DNA from: Corinectria fuckeliana | Taxonomy: Eukaryota > Ascomycota > Sordariomycetes > Hypocreales > Nectriaceae | DNA: 64,000 nucleotides | Assembly (NCBI GenBank): GCA_019137255.1 | Contig: WPDH01000069.1 | Span: 57,167 to 121,166, forward strand | Reading direction: 5' to 3' | Shown: piece after piece, positions 34,160-46,044 of the stretch | Layout: each line of letters opens with the position of its first letter | Numbering within the stretch: position 1 is the first letter of the stretch | Made by a program: the position numbers and the translations under genes | Notes under the pieces: generated by a model | What the model was told of the DNA's origin: nothing | The model's database searches: none | The model's input: only the letters and a program-made list of their open reading frames with translations

Positions 34160-36669
34160 CTACACGCCCTTGGACAGCAGGTTCAGGGCACTACCGGCAA
34201 GGATGAAGCCGGCCTGGTCCTTGGTGACGGCGTGCTTGGTGGGGATGAGGAACTCTTCGCCCGAGGCCTTGGTGACACGGAGCTGCACGGCGCCATTGCC
34301 GCCGTTGTTGAGCATGTCGAGGAGGCCGACGGTGGCGACCTCGTCGCCGGCGCCGATGCGGTCGTAGTCGGACTCGTTCTCGAAGGTCAGGGGCACGACG
34401 CCCTGCTTCTTGAGGTTGGTCTCGTGGATGCGGGCGAAGGACTTGGTGAGGACGACGCGGGCGCCGAGGAAGCGCGGCTGCAAGGCGGCGTGCTCGCGGG
34501 CCGAGCCCTCGCCGTAGTTGTGCTCGGCGACGACGAGCCATTCCTGACCGCGCCTCTTCCAGATCTCGCCGAGCTCGGGGATGGTGTGCCGGGAGCCGTC
34601 GAGGTCGTAGGCGGCGTTGACCTCGTCCGTCTCGGCGTTGACGGCCGTGTTGAGCGTGTTGGTGCTGATGTTGGGCAGGTGGCCCTTGTACTTGAGCCAG
34701 GGCCCGGCGGCGGAGATGGTGTCGGTGGTGCACTTGCCGGTGACCTTGACGAGGACGCGCAGGCCCGAGAGGTCGGACTCGGGGAACGGAGGGAACGGTT
34801 CCAGGAAGGCCAGGCGCTCCGACGTGGGGGAGATGGCGATCTGGGTGTCGCCGTCGGGAGCCTGGGACAGGACGCCCAAGACCGGGTTGCCGGACTCGAA
34901 GGGGGTCGGGGGGCCCTCGAGGCCGTGCGGAGGAGAGAACTTGAAGTCCTCGCCCGAGGGCGTCTTGATAGTGTCGGTCACGGGGTTGAAGGTGGTGGAG
35001 CCGGCAAAGGCCATGGCGGTGACAATCTCGGGCGAGGCGAGGAAGTTCATGGTTTCGGGGTTGCCGTCGTTTCGGCCGCGGAAGTTGCGGTTGTAGGACG
35101 TCAGGATGGCGTTGCTGGTGCCCTTGGCGACGCCGTCGTGGCGCTTCCACTGGCCTATGCAGGGGCCGCAGGCGTTGGAGAGCACGATGCCGCCGGCGCC
35201 CTCGAAGGTCTGCAGCGTGCCGTCGCGCTCGAGTGTAGCGCGGATCTGCTCGCTGCCGGGCGTGATGTAGAAGTCGGCCGCGGGCTTGAGGCCGGCCGCA
35301 GCAGCGTCCTTGAGCAGGCTCTCGACGCGAGTCATGTCCTCGTAGGAGCTGTTGGTGCAGCTGCCGATGAGGCCGGCCGAGAGCACCTCGGGCCACTGCT
35401 GGTCCTTGACGACCTCCTTGAACTTGGAGAGGGGCGTGGCCAGGTCGGGCGTGAAGGGGCCGTTGATATGGGGCTCGAGCGTCGACAGGTCGATGGTGAT
35501 GAGCTCGTCGTACTCGGCGCCCTCGTCGGCGTTGAAGCGCCACCGGGCGTCGGGGTCGCTGCTGTTGCTGGCGAAGCTCTCGAGGGCCGCGATGTTGGCG
35601 TTGGCCTGAGACCGGCGGGTCGACTCGAGATACCTGGCCGACGCGCTGGTGTAGGGGAAGATGGAGGTCGTGGCACCGACCTCGGCCCCCATGTTACACA
35701 TGGTTGCCATGCCCGTGGCGCTGAGGGTATCGACGCCGGGCCCGAAGTACTCGATGATGGAGCCGGTGCCGCCGCGGACGGTGAGCTCGCCGGCCAGGCG
35801 CAGGATGACGTCCTTGGGCGACACCCAGTTGGTGAGCTTGCCGACGAGGCGGACACCGAGGATCTTGGGGGCCTTGAGCTCCCAGGGCGCGCCGACAAGG
35901 GCCTCGACGGCATCGGCGCCGCCGACGCCGATGGTGACGGTGCAGAGGCCGCCGGCGTTGGGGCTGTGGGAGTCGGTGCCCAGCATCATCAGCCCGGGCA
36001 GGGCGTAGTTCTCGAGCACCGTCTGGTGGATGATGCCGGCGCCGGGCGGCCAGAAGTCCATGCCGTACTTGCGGGCGGCCGACTCGAGGAAGTCGAAGAC
36101 CTCCTTGTTGGTCTGGATGCCCAGCTCCAGGTCGTCCTCGGCGCCCTTGGACCCGACGATCAGGTGGTCGCAGTGGATGCTGGCGGGGATGGCGGGCTCG
36201 GCGAGGTTGCACGACATGAACTGCAGGATGGCCATCTGGGCCGAGGCGTCCTGCATGTTGACGCGGTCGGGGTTGAGGCGCAGGTTGGCCTGGCCGCGGA
36301 TGGCGCGCCCGCCGTCGGTGTCGGTGAGCAGCGACTCCTCGACGTTGTCGAGGTGGCTGTAGAGGATCTTCTCGGCCAGCGTCAGGCGCTGCTTGCCGAG
36401 CACGCGGCGCACGTCGGTGTACTTGGCGTAGAGCTTCTCGTACGTGGGCGGCAGCGACTTGACGGTCGAGAAGTGTCTTCCCCGGGCGCTTCTGGTGCCG
36501 GCGAGGGCGGCAGACCGGATGGCGCTGGGGCCGGTGCGTCGCAAGAGTTGCTGCCGTGGGTAAACCACCGAGTCAGTCTGCGATGCTCGAAACCGCGGTG
36601 GTTACAACCAGAGGCCGAACTCACCGTCATGGCGCCGCCGGAGCGACTGGCCAGCTCAATTGAGGCCAT
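34160..36669 (-). CDS. aco2: mitochondrial aconitase-family dehydratase, Aco2 type
   Basis: Two exons, 36669-36625 and 36550-34160, giving 811 residues across a 74-bp intron (donor GTGAGT, acceptor CGGCAG). What is seen: an Arg/Ala/Ser-rich mitochondrial presequence ending near RGRHFSTVKS; PASIHCDHLIVGS; TDSHSPNAGG; the Fe-S ligands in GSCTNSSYED and NACGPCIGQW; YNRNFRGRND; and the swivel domain with GEGSAREHAAL. The wording of the HCDHLIVG, FLES and LMMLGTDSH blocks follows yeast Aco2 rather than Aco1. Aco2-type enzymes dehydrate homocitrate to homoaconitate in lysine biosynthesis and can also act as aconitases. All catalytic residues are present. The GC-rich third positions create a very long open frame on the opposite strand (34103-36754), which is not a gene. 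Confidence 0.92.
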
Positions 36670-37192
36670 GATGAGTGGTGCAACAGGTGCGATGTGCCGG
36701 GGGATGGACGGCTCTGAGCTCTTGTGCACCGGGAGTCTTGCTGGGAGTTGGTGATTGTTCTGGTGGGGGCGAGTTCGGGGGACAAAATTTTGGCAATTGT
36801 AAATTGACGGGATTGGATTGGAGTTTGGCCGATAGATCTGGGGATGTGGGGGCTCCACACCGCCGAGCACCGGCCCAGTGGAGGGGGAACCTAATCGGGA
36901 ACTTCCCAACGATAGTACGAAGTAGACTTGGACTAAGTTATCTCAAGTACGTACAAATACAAATACAAATACTCCCCACTTCTGTACTGACGACTGGCAA
37001 GGTAGATAGACGAATGCTCCCTTGTATCTTGCCTTTCTTCAAGCGTCCCTTTTCGTTACATGGTAGTTACACAAGCATTAAACGTTCACCAACGACGTAA
37101 AGTCGACCATCCCTGTCTCTCCCTGTATCGATCAACTAGTTCAAAGTCCGCAACCCTCGCTCTGTTATTCTCGCTCCGTTGTTCTCGTTCCT
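36670..37192. other. intergenic
   Basis: The aconitase promoter side and the Nup85 3' flank, both genes on the minus strand. Nothing else seen. Confidence 0.6.
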
Positions 37193-40100
37193 CTAGAACA
37201 TGGCAACTCCATCTGCATCCTCCAACCACAACGCCGCCAGGTCCTTGTTCAGCCCCAGCCGCAGCTTACGGAGCACATCCTCTCCCTTGGCTGTCGAGAA
37301 CCACCCCTTCCGCCAATCCCATCCTCTCTGCACATTGGTCCCTGCCGTCATCTTGTGCATGTGATTCACCAGCATGGAGCTGCCGCTCATCACGTAGCTG
37401 CTCCCGCTCAGTGAGCTCGTCGACTTCTGCATCAAGTCCCACGGCGTCGATCCCTTGAGTGCCTGGCCTGAGCTCAGCACCACCTCGAAAAAGTCGGCAC
37501 ATGCCGAGTACACGCGCTCGCCAACCGTCTCGATGTCCTCGATGGCCTTGAGAAGAGCGTCGATTTGCTCAAGCGTGATCACAGCGGGTGACTGGTTGAT
37601 AAATACCGTGGCTTCGCCGAGCAGAGCTAGGAGAAAGTCCTCGCTGACAACCGCATCCCGGGTATCGTCGTAGAGGCCGCCACGGATGTTATCGTCGGCA
37701 CTTGAGATGACTGCCACCAAAGCAGACGCTGCTTGCTTTCTAAGCTTGAGCGCCTTGCCGGGGGAAACGTTTTCCAGCTGTTCCGAATCACGAATCTCGT
37801 AAAACTTGCGCAGCGTGGCATACCCGCTCAGCATTCGGCCGAGGAGCTGCGCTGCTTCCAAGTCCTGCTGGGCTCGTTTCTCCAAGGTCTCTGTTCGCTT
37901 CCGCAACAAGTCCTTCAAATCTTCGTCGAGGTCCTTCTCCAGGGGATACGCGGTGGACTGAACCAGCGAGTACGACATGAGAAGGTTGAGCACTGCTCGC
38001 ACGTTGTCTGGTCGGTGAGAGAGAGCATAATACCACAGCGCCTCGCCGTACCGATGAGATTCCTTAGACAGGATGTCGGCAAAGGTCTGTGAATAATGTC
38101 AGCATGTAGAAACCACGGCATCGACAAGCGTTCTTACCTCTGCTGTCTCCTCGGCATAGTTGATCATGCCGAGGTCGTTCAGTATGCTCCAAATCTTGTC
38201 GACAGTACGGCTCGAGTGCTCATCGAGGGTAGCCAGAAGATCCCGCAGGAGTTCGCCAACAGTCTCTTCTGACTTCTCAGGCGAATCCATTCGCCCGAGC
38301 ACCTGAATGGCCATTTCCCATCCATCCCGCTCCGGAGACAGCTGCTCGATACCAGCCAACTCTCTAGCGTAGAGGACCAGCGTAGTGTCCTTGATGCCTT
38401 CCAACTCGTCGGGTCCGGGCTGAGTTACTCCCAAAAGTGCGAGGTCGTCCATGTCCAGGCTATCGATGGGTAAAGGGTTCGCTGCCTCAGTTGCGGGGAG
38501 CCAATCGCCCAACGATGCCACCTCTGCCACCGTGCAGGCCACGGGTAAAGACCATGCCCTAAGGAATCCAAGTACAGCGTTGACGTTGCCCTCGAGGGCA
38601 GAGGCGATTGCCACCTCGACTGGGTTCATTGCATTGGGGTTCATGTCGGAGTCGATGACGTGGTGGAAGGCGGTCGCCAGACGTTCAAAGTAATCATCCG
38701 AGCTCGCTTGTCGCGATGTCGACCCTCGGAAGCTTTGTGAATGTGACACCTTGAGCGACTTGTGACGCTGGTTCCCGTCGTCCCACCAGCCGAAGAGGCC
38801 GATTGTCGCTTCACACCAGTCCTGGGCCACCTCCATGATCGCCTCGTGGCTTCCGAGAATGATGCCGTAAATTGTTTGCAAGTTTTCGTATATGTCCCAG
38901 GGAATCTGGCTAGATGCTTTCCTCGCCATCGTCGACATGGATTGTGGTTGGGGTGAGAATTCGTCATCCAAAGAATCTCTCATGCTCTGATCCTTGCCTT
39001 CAGCAAAGAGCGTCAGCCTGTCCAGAGAACCACGTGCCTGGATGCGGAACAAGGTCCAGTTGCTGTTCCAGATGTCCCAGTCCGAACCGTTGGCGGGGCA
39101 CTGGTTCAAGATGTCGCATGTGGCAGCGGTGAAGCGTCTCACGTTCTCAAGGGCTTTACCTGTGTAGGCGAACTCTCCGCGAGGGCCACGACGAACGTTT
39201 TCCCAGCCGGCATTCTCTAGCAGGTGTGAGGCTCCCCCGACATCTCCGCGAAGCAACGCGCATCGAACCGTTTGCCAGTAGAGGCTATGGCATGCAGGAC
39301 TGGGTTTGTGTCGTCCAATCTCCCGCACCTGATCGGGGTATAGGTTGTGACTCGTTTGCATCCAGTCGAACAGGATCTCGGGTAGGGGAGGAGTCTTCTC
39401 GTCATCAGTGTTGCTGTCGAAACGAGTGTGATGCATTCGAAGAATCAGGTGGGCGACGTAGGAGGCCTTTTCAAAGGGTTCAGAATTAGGTCCGGGTCCA
39501 ATGGTCGCAAAGTCTTCCCCCTCTGGTTGGGGCAGCTCGTCAACGTGGTCGGTCCACAGGCGAACAAGACGGTAGGTGATGCTAGCGAGAGAGTTGTCCA
39601 TTTTCTCCGCATCATCCTCTGTGCCAACGCCTTCCTCATAAAGTCGGCAAACAAGTTCCTCCGTCGTCAAGATTACGTTGGCAGGCTCGACGATTCGGGC
39701 AGGTTCTTGTCGGGTGTACAGATCTTTGGCAATGGCCGCAAACTGAAAGCCTCGTTTCCGAGATGTCAAACCAAAATGCGCAGAGGATCGCTTAAAAATG
39801 TCCTCAGCCTCTCTTCGAACTCGGTTGGTCGCGGCTGGGGTGTTGAGCATCATCAGATCCGACTCGTCGCCAATCATCGGCTGCCCGTAAGGCCGATCGT
39901 CATGGCGCATATTAAGAAACATGTCGGGCTCTTCTGAGGCTTCTCGTTCGTATATCTCGTCGTATTCCTCGCCCGACGCATCCTCATCAATATCCTCGTC
40001 GATGAGTCGCTCGATCTCGGCTTCGACTTCATCATCTTCGGGAGGGCCATCGGCAGCAGCAGCCGGTCGGAAAAGGCTGTGTCTATGCGGTGGTAGCTCC

Positions 40101-40516
40101 ATCTCTCCTTCCGCATCCTCATCCTCTTCATCTTCCTCGTCTTCGTCAGCAGCACTGAACTGACGGCTCAGGCCAGACGGCTGTGGGGCTCTGCCTCTGA
40201 TGGAGCGACCGAGGGGGTTGTTCGACGTGCTCTTCTGGCCAAATAGACTCTGGCCGATGCTTCCGGGCTTTGCGCCAAAGCTGAGAGGCTTCGTTTCGCT
40301 CATACCATGCATCCTGGAGCTCCCTAAGAAGGAGGCAGTCGGCGCGCCAGCTGGAGTGAATGAGGCCGCGGAGGACGGAGGGGGTCCAGCCGGGGTCGTC
40401 GAAGGATCGTCGCCAAGAAAAGAGAATCCCGAGCCGCGCGGCGGGTTCCTATCCGGCGTGGATGGTGCTGGGCTACTAGGCGGGCTGGAGTCGGGGACGA
40501 CGAATCTGTGAGCCAT
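37193..40516 (-). CDS. nup85: Nup85-like nucleoporin of the Y complex
   Basis: Two exons, 40516-38138 and 38086-37193, joined across a 51-bp intron in phase 0, giving 1090 residues. What is seen: a Ser/Pro-rich N-terminus (PDSSPPSSPAPSTP), degenerate FG-like spots (FSFLG, SLFGQ), two strongly acidic stretches (about 120-210), and then an all-helical body. The helical body has features of Nup85-type scaffold proteins: the segment HKPSPACHSLYWQTVRCALLRGD followed by ASHLLENAGW, and ALWYYALSHRPDNVRAVLNLL near the C-terminus. Nup85 is part of the Y-shaped (Nup84/Nup107) scaffold of the nuclear pore. Length over 1000 residues with an N-terminal extension fits filamentous fungi. Another helical Y-complex subunit cannot be fully excluded. 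Confidence 0.7.
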
Positions 40517-41630
40517 GATGGCGTCTGGAGCTTCGCAAGCTCCCCTAGCGTTGAGTGCTCCGAGTCGAGTTGGCGGCACGGCGAGGGTGAGGCCTTTTAC
40601 TCATCCAGGGAATCAAGTCGATGGTGTCGCATGGAAGGACCGTTGCTGGCGATGCGATGAAGACGAGTATCTAGTCGCAAAAACTAGCTAAAGCTGCCTT
40701 TGTCGACGCGTTTGGGTTATTTTTTGGAGCTATCGCGACGGGCAACGACAGTCCGGGGTTTATCCGGCCGTCACCGAATTTCCCACCCGCCTTCACCGAA
40801 GCTCACCTTGGATATTGGCATTAGCGCCGTTGGCTCAAGATCCACACATCAAGATAAGCTGAATAAAGACGACAACGGTTAGCGTAAGCGACGGGCTTTT
40901 CTCGCAGAAATCCTCGGCATTGCTCTGGCATTCAGGCCATCCATCTCTGGGCTATGCTGGTCCGCTTTCATCTAGCAGCTTCCATAGCTCCCGGTCAAAG
41001 TCTCGAGGACGACCATGTCATTCGCCAATTATCCAGCTTAACGGGCTTCCGTGTTACAGCTTGGCATTTGCTGTTCGCTCACACTGCACCAGCGCATAAC
41101 TACAGCCGGAATATCTGACTCGCGCGGCCTGATGAAGTTCCATGCGGACGGCGCAGTTTCCGTCTTGATATACGAACTGCCGAGTAGCCCAAGCTATGAA
41201 CCACACCTCGGGTTAACCAGATGTCCTCGTAATTTGCCCGCGGACAACTCTAGTTTCCCCGCGTCTCTGCAACGCTTGAGGCCTGTACCAATAGCACCGG
41301 CTCCCAACCCACAGAGTTTCTGCACAAGAGCACAGCCATGCCGATCCAGAAAAAAGGGCGAGGCGGTTTTCGGCTAAAACCCACCATCGTCATCGGATGA
41401 CATTGCCTATCCCAGCTGACGCGGTGTGCGGATTTCAAACTTCATTGCGGGGTAGGCGCTTCACGGAGTTGCTCGGGGATCGGAATCTGGCATCGCGGGT
41501 TCCCGTCTCCTACATAAACGACCAACCTTGATTGAAATTGGCGTCCCTCTACCATCGAAGCCAACAACTAAGTCCCTGGTTCAGTTTGTCCTCTCTACAC
41601 GCAGATTCCACCGCAGTTCAGTTCGACACA
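40517..41630. other. divergent intergenic region
   Basis: Between the Nup85-like gene (-) and the formaldehyde dehydrogenase gene (+). A C/T-rich leader runs from about 41520 to 41630. Nothing else seen. Confidence 0.6.
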
Positions 41631-43044
41631 ATGGCTTCCACCGTAGGCAAGGTGCGTCGCGTCTCCGTTCCCCTCCATACTTTGTGTCCTACCCCGCCCG
41701 GTTCACAGCGATCTCGGGAGGCTTTTGCTGACAGTCGATTCGTCGAACAGACCATCACTTGCAAGGCCGCCGTTGCCTGGGAGGCTGGCAAGCCGCTCAG
41801 CCTCGAAGATATCGAGGTTAGCCCTCCTCGGGCCCACGAGGTTCGCATCGAGATCTACTACACCGGTGTCTGCCACACTGGTTCGTGCTCCCTAGCTATG
41901 CATTCAGCCACTTTCTACAGTTGCTAACGCATTGATGCAGATGCCTACACTCTGTCCGGCAAGGACCCGGAGGGTGCCTTTCCTATTGTCCTGGGACACG
42001 AGGGTGCTGGTATCGTCGAGTCTGTTGGTGAGGGCGTCACCAACGTGAAGCCTGGCGACCACGTCGTCGCTCTCTAGTACGAGTTCTCGTTCTCCCCGTG
42101 AGGTTCCCTTTCTAACAGTCCTCCCTCAACAGTACCCCCGAGTGCAAGGAGTGCAAGTTTTGCAAGTCTGGCAAGACCAACCTCTGCGGCAAGATTCGAG
42201 CCACCCAGGGCCAGGGCTTGATGCCCGACGGCACCTCTCGCTTCAAGTGCAAGGGCAAGGATCTCCTCCACTTCATGGGAACCTCCACCTTCTCTCAGTA
42301 CACCGTCGTCGCCGACATTTCAGTCGTTGCCATTGAGCACGACGCTCCCTTTGACCGAACCTGCCTGCTCGGCTGCGGCATCACCACCGGTTACGGAGCT
42401 GCCCGCTTCACTGCCAAGGTCGAGGAGGGCTCCAACATTGCCGTCTTCGGTGCCGGCTGCGTTGGTCTGTCCGTCGTCCAGGGTGCTGTCATCAACAAGG
42501 CTGGCAAGATCATTGTCGTAGACGTCAACCCATCCAAGGAGGAGTGGGCCAGGAAGTTTGGTGCCACTGACTTCGTCAACCCCACCGAGCTGAAGGGCCA
42601 GACCATTGTCGAGAAGCTCATTGAGATGACCGATGGCGGTTGCGACTACACCTTCGACTGCACCGGCAACGTCAGCGTCATGCGTGCTGCCCTGGAAGCC
42701 TGCCACAAGGGTTGGGGTGAGAGCATCGTCATTGGCGTCGCCGCCGCTGGCCAGGAGATTTCCACCCGACGTAAGCTTCCGTTTGATGTGCCATTGCGGT
42801 GCCAAATACTAACATGTCTATAGCATTCCAGCTCGTCACTGGCCGTGTCTGGAAGGGCTGTGCCTTTGGCGGTGTCAAGGGTCGCTCTCAGCTGAACGAC
42901 CTCGTCGCCGACTACAAGCGGGGAGCGCTCAAGGTCGACGAGTTCATCACTCACCGCAAGACTTTGGGTGAGATGAACGATGCCTTCGAGACCATGAAGC
43001 AGGGAGACTGCATCCGTGCGGTTGTCGACATGCGGACTGTGTAA
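41631..43044 (+). CDS. fdh1: S-(hydroxymethyl)glutathione dehydrogenase (class III alcohol dehydrogenase)
   Basis: Five exons: 41631-41651, 41751-41880, 41941-42076, 42133-42770 and 42824-43044, giving 381 residues. What is seen: the catalytic-zinc Cys in TGVCHTDAY, GHEGAGIVESVG with the zinc His, the structural-zinc cluster CKECKFCKSGKTNLC, the Rossmann turn VFGAGCVGLSVVQGA, VIGVAAAGQEISTRPFQLVTGR, and the anion-pocket Arg in GRVWKG used by class III enzymes to bind S-hydroxymethylglutathione. The enzyme oxidises the formaldehyde-glutathione adduct and reduces S-nitrosoglutathione. The first exon codes for only seven residues (MASTVGK), and the last intron has a clear CTAAC branch point. Length is exactly that of the family. 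Confidence 0.95.
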
Positions 43045-43707
43045 GTCGGCTGAAGATTAAATAGTAAAAAGAGTACCAAGTCCAATAATTCAAAGAGATA
43101 GGGAATTGACTCCATCAAAATTGTAATCGGAGCATCCTTCATATATGCAGCGGCTGCCAGCAACCTTGATGGTCGACCAACTAATGACGCGCCCCGTCAG
43201 CTACTTGACTGCCGTACCCACGGTTTCCACGGATCACATCACGGAGGAGGAATCGGTTTTCGCTTAATGGGTGCCTCTTCTAATGGCCAGATCTAGCATT
43301 GCTGGACTAATTTACACTTGATTTACCCTATACTGGAAATAAATGGGGTTTGTACTGTATAAGCAAGGAATCGTACAGCGAAGGGAAATCTTACGGGTAG
43401 GAGCGTGAATCCGAATAACGAACAAATTGAAATTTATTTACAACTATTCCTTGTCATCTGTATTCCTGCAGTCTGGTTGTGAAAGTGCCTGGGTAATGCT
43501 GCTTAGAAATAGCCATCGTCTGGACGTGGACGTGCAGGGAATCCGGGGTACATCCACTAGCGGCCGGACTAGCCGTGGGGGTTTCCACGAGGTCAGGTAC
43601 CTAGGTTCGCCACAGGAGAAAGTCTCGGCAAGACACGTCTCCAGGGGGCCGCTGCACCTTGATATCGTTGGCTATCCTGCTGGCTATTCTGCTGGCCACT
43701 GTTGAAA
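43045..43707. other. intergenic
   Basis: Tandem spacer between fdh1 and nth1. Nothing recognised. Confidence 0.6.
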
Positions 43708-45003
43708 ATGAGGACCTCCAGAGTCGCTAGAGACGCAGCGAAGCTTTTCGACCGCGTGTCCGAACCCGTCTCGCCGCCGAGGCGAATGACGCGATCGTCC
43801 CTGGCGCGGTTCGCCCTGGTGACGAAGACGGAAGAGACCAAGGCCGATATTCGAGATATTGAAGATGTCGTCAGCCCTCCGCCGGCGAAGCGAAGACGAG
43901 TCGCTGTCAAGGCAGAAGATGCTCATTTGCTAAACGGTATCAAGTCCGATGGCATGAAATCTGAATACATCAAGGCAGAAGCCATCGAAGACACACTCAG
44001 CGCCATCCCCCCCCCCAAGGCTCCGCGCCGAGCCCGCAAACCCGCCCGAAAGGCCGTCGACCTGTCGACCGGAGAGACTTCGATCGAGCCGCCGTCCGAT
44101 TGGGAAGCCATGTACAACGTTGTGAGGAAGATGCGAGCACCCGGAGGGGCCGCGTACGGTGCGGCCGTCGATACCATGGGGTGCGAGCGACTGGCGGACG
44201 GGAACGCTTCTCCCAAGGATCAACGGTACCATTCGCTGGTGGCCCTGATGCTGTCGAGCCAAACAAAGGATACGGTCACTGCGGTTGTCATGAGGAAGCT
44301 GCAGACGGAGCTGCCGGCGTACAAGCCCGGTGCGCCGGTTGGACTAAACATTGACAACATGATTGCTGTGGAGCCGGCCTTGCTGAACCAGACTATCTGG
44401 GCAGTGGGATTTCACAACAACAAGACACGGTTTGTTCGACCAAAGCCCGAAATCGAGGCGTGATGGCTGACGATGCACAGATACCTCAAGCAAACGGCCG
44501 AGATCCTTCGCGACCAATGGAATGGCGACATCCCCGACACAATCGAAGGCCTCATATCACTGCCCGGCGTGGGGCCCAAGATGGCGTACCTGTGCATGTC
44601 GGTGGCGTGGGACCGCACCGAGGGCATCGGCGTCGACGTGCATGTGCACCGGATCACGAACCTCTGGGGCTGGAACAGGACCAAGAACCCGGAGGAGACG
44701 CGGCTCGCACTGCAGTCCTGGCTGCCGCACGATCGATGGCGAGAGATCAACTCGCTGCTGGTCGGGCTCGGCCAGGCCGTCTGCCTTCCCGTCGGGCGAA
44801 AGTGCGGTGAGTGCGAGCTAGGGTTCGAGGGCCTCTGCAAGGCGGCCGACCGGAAGAAGGTGTCTGAGGGACGGAGGATCAAGGCGGAGGAGGGGAGAGT
44901 CGAGGTTGAGGTTGAGGTTGAGGCTGAAGACGAAGACGGCACGGCGGTCAAGCTGGACGTTGCACAAGACGCCGCGGTGAAGCACGAGGACGAGGATAGT
45001 TGA
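43708..45003 (+). CDS. nth1: endonuclease III homologue, bifunctional DNA glycosylase/AP lyase
   Basis: Two exons, 43708-44429 and 44481-45003, giving 414 residues. The 51-bp intron splits an Arg codon (CG|A). What is seen: a basic N-terminal region with nuclear-localisation-like AKRRR and RRARKPARK; MLSSQTKDTV; the helix-hairpin-helix LPGVGPKMAYL with the catalytic Lys; VDVHVHR with the catalytic Asp; and a C-terminal Fe-S cluster C-x6-C-x2-C-x7-C starting at CLPVGRKC. The enzyme removes oxidised pyrimidines in base excision repair in nucleus and mitochondria. Both flanks of the catalytic core contain several psi-K-x-E sequences (VKAE, MKSE, IKAE, VKHE), candidate SUMO sites. The C-terminal tail is very acidic with a GAGGTT-type repeat. 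Confidence 0.93.
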
Positions 45004-45763
45004 CGGGTCAGTTGTCGACGCCGGGGGTCCTCCATCGCTGGCACCCCACGGGGCTGCCGACGGCACTACCTTACCTAGTACATAGTAGCCCACCGTAAAT
45101 CAGTGGCTGGGCGGCGGACCACGTAGCGAGCGCAAACGATCCACGGATGTTGTCGTTCCAGCGGCGCCCTTATACCCAATGCACGAATGCCTATTGATGC
45201 CCTACTCGGCGTTGCGTCGTATCGTCTTCCCGTTGCAGCGCAGGGTGCAGCTGAAAGCGCGGCCAAGGTTGCGCTCTTGTAGTCATGAGACTGGTCGTTG
45301 ATTGACAGTGAGCAGAGTAGCGGCTCACGAGATCACAGGCTTGATACGATACGATACCGGAGATAAGACAGGTCGTCAAAGAGGGTCACTGGGGGACCCA
45401 TCAACACGTAATCGGGTGAGATGCCTCGTCATGAGTGCATTCAACTGTCGACGGGAAAGTGGTCATTGTTCAAGTTAAAGTCGCTCGCCATCAATAGCCG
45501 TGTCCTCCCATGTAAGAGTGATGTTATTGTAAACGTAAATTAAAATCCCGGATAATCGGGTGCCAAAGAATGCCCAGGACGCCAACGCAAAACACCCACT
45601 GCTGATAGAATACAACGGCGGCAAAAAAAACGCCTCGCAGCTCTTGTAGATCCCTAGCCCCTCCCATATCTCTCGTCATTACGTCGTGGTCGTCAACATC
45701 GGGTCCCATCGGCAGCCGGGGAGCGACGCCGAACCCGGGCGCCTCGGGATCCCCATGACCTCG
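45004..45763. other. convergent 3' spacer
   Basis: Between nth1 (+) and the AN1 gene (-). Several short frames, none recognised. Confidence 0.55.
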
Positions 45764-46044
45764 TCATACGCCGCGGATGACCTGGGTGCGCTCGGACTCG
45801 AGCTGGGCGGCGTTGCGCTCGTGGGACTGCTTCTTGCACTGGAAGTAGGGTTAGCAACTAGAGTGGTGGTGACAATGGTAGAGTGTTGGGTGCGACTAAC
45901 ATCCTCGAGGCCGGTGCACTTGTGGTCTTCTAGTAGGCGGTGCTTGCCGCAGAAATGTCCCTGGCAGAAGGTGCAGTCTCCGACGATTCGCTGCGCAGGC
46001 TCACGGCACTGGCTGGCGGTGCAACGGATTCGCTTGGGAGCCAT
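45764..46044 (-). CDS. small AN1-type zinc-finger protein
   Basis: Two exons, 46044-45901 and 45838-45764, across a 62-bp intron (donor GTTAGT, acceptor TTCCAG), giving 72 residues. The zinc finger is complete: C-x4-C-x10-C-x2-C-x4-C-x2-H-x5-H-x-C, running from CTASQC to HKCTGLEDC. Splicing adds CKKQSHERNAAQLESERT, a short charged helix, and the stop after VIRGV. AN1 fingers of this single-domain type act in proteasome and stress responses (yeast Tmc1 and relatives). Reading through the intron gives a longer but low-complexity Thr/Ser/Pro tail, so the spliced form is preferred. Confidence 0.85.

Noticed and set aside
34191..36212. Long minus-strand frames overlapping aconitase in other registers (Arg/Pro/His-rich)
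   Set aside because: Out-of-frame shadows of the same exon with biased composition and no domains.
34103..36754. An 883-codon open frame on the plus strand over the aconitase gene
   Set aside because: It is antisense to a complete, well-conserved aconitase. Its Gly/Ala/Val/Asp/Leu/Glu-rich composition is what GC-rich third positions produce on the opposite strand.
45679..46044. Unspliced 121-codon version of the AN1 protein
   Set aside because: The tail after the zinc finger is low-complexity. Splicing gives a compact protein with a sensible end and consensus splice sites.
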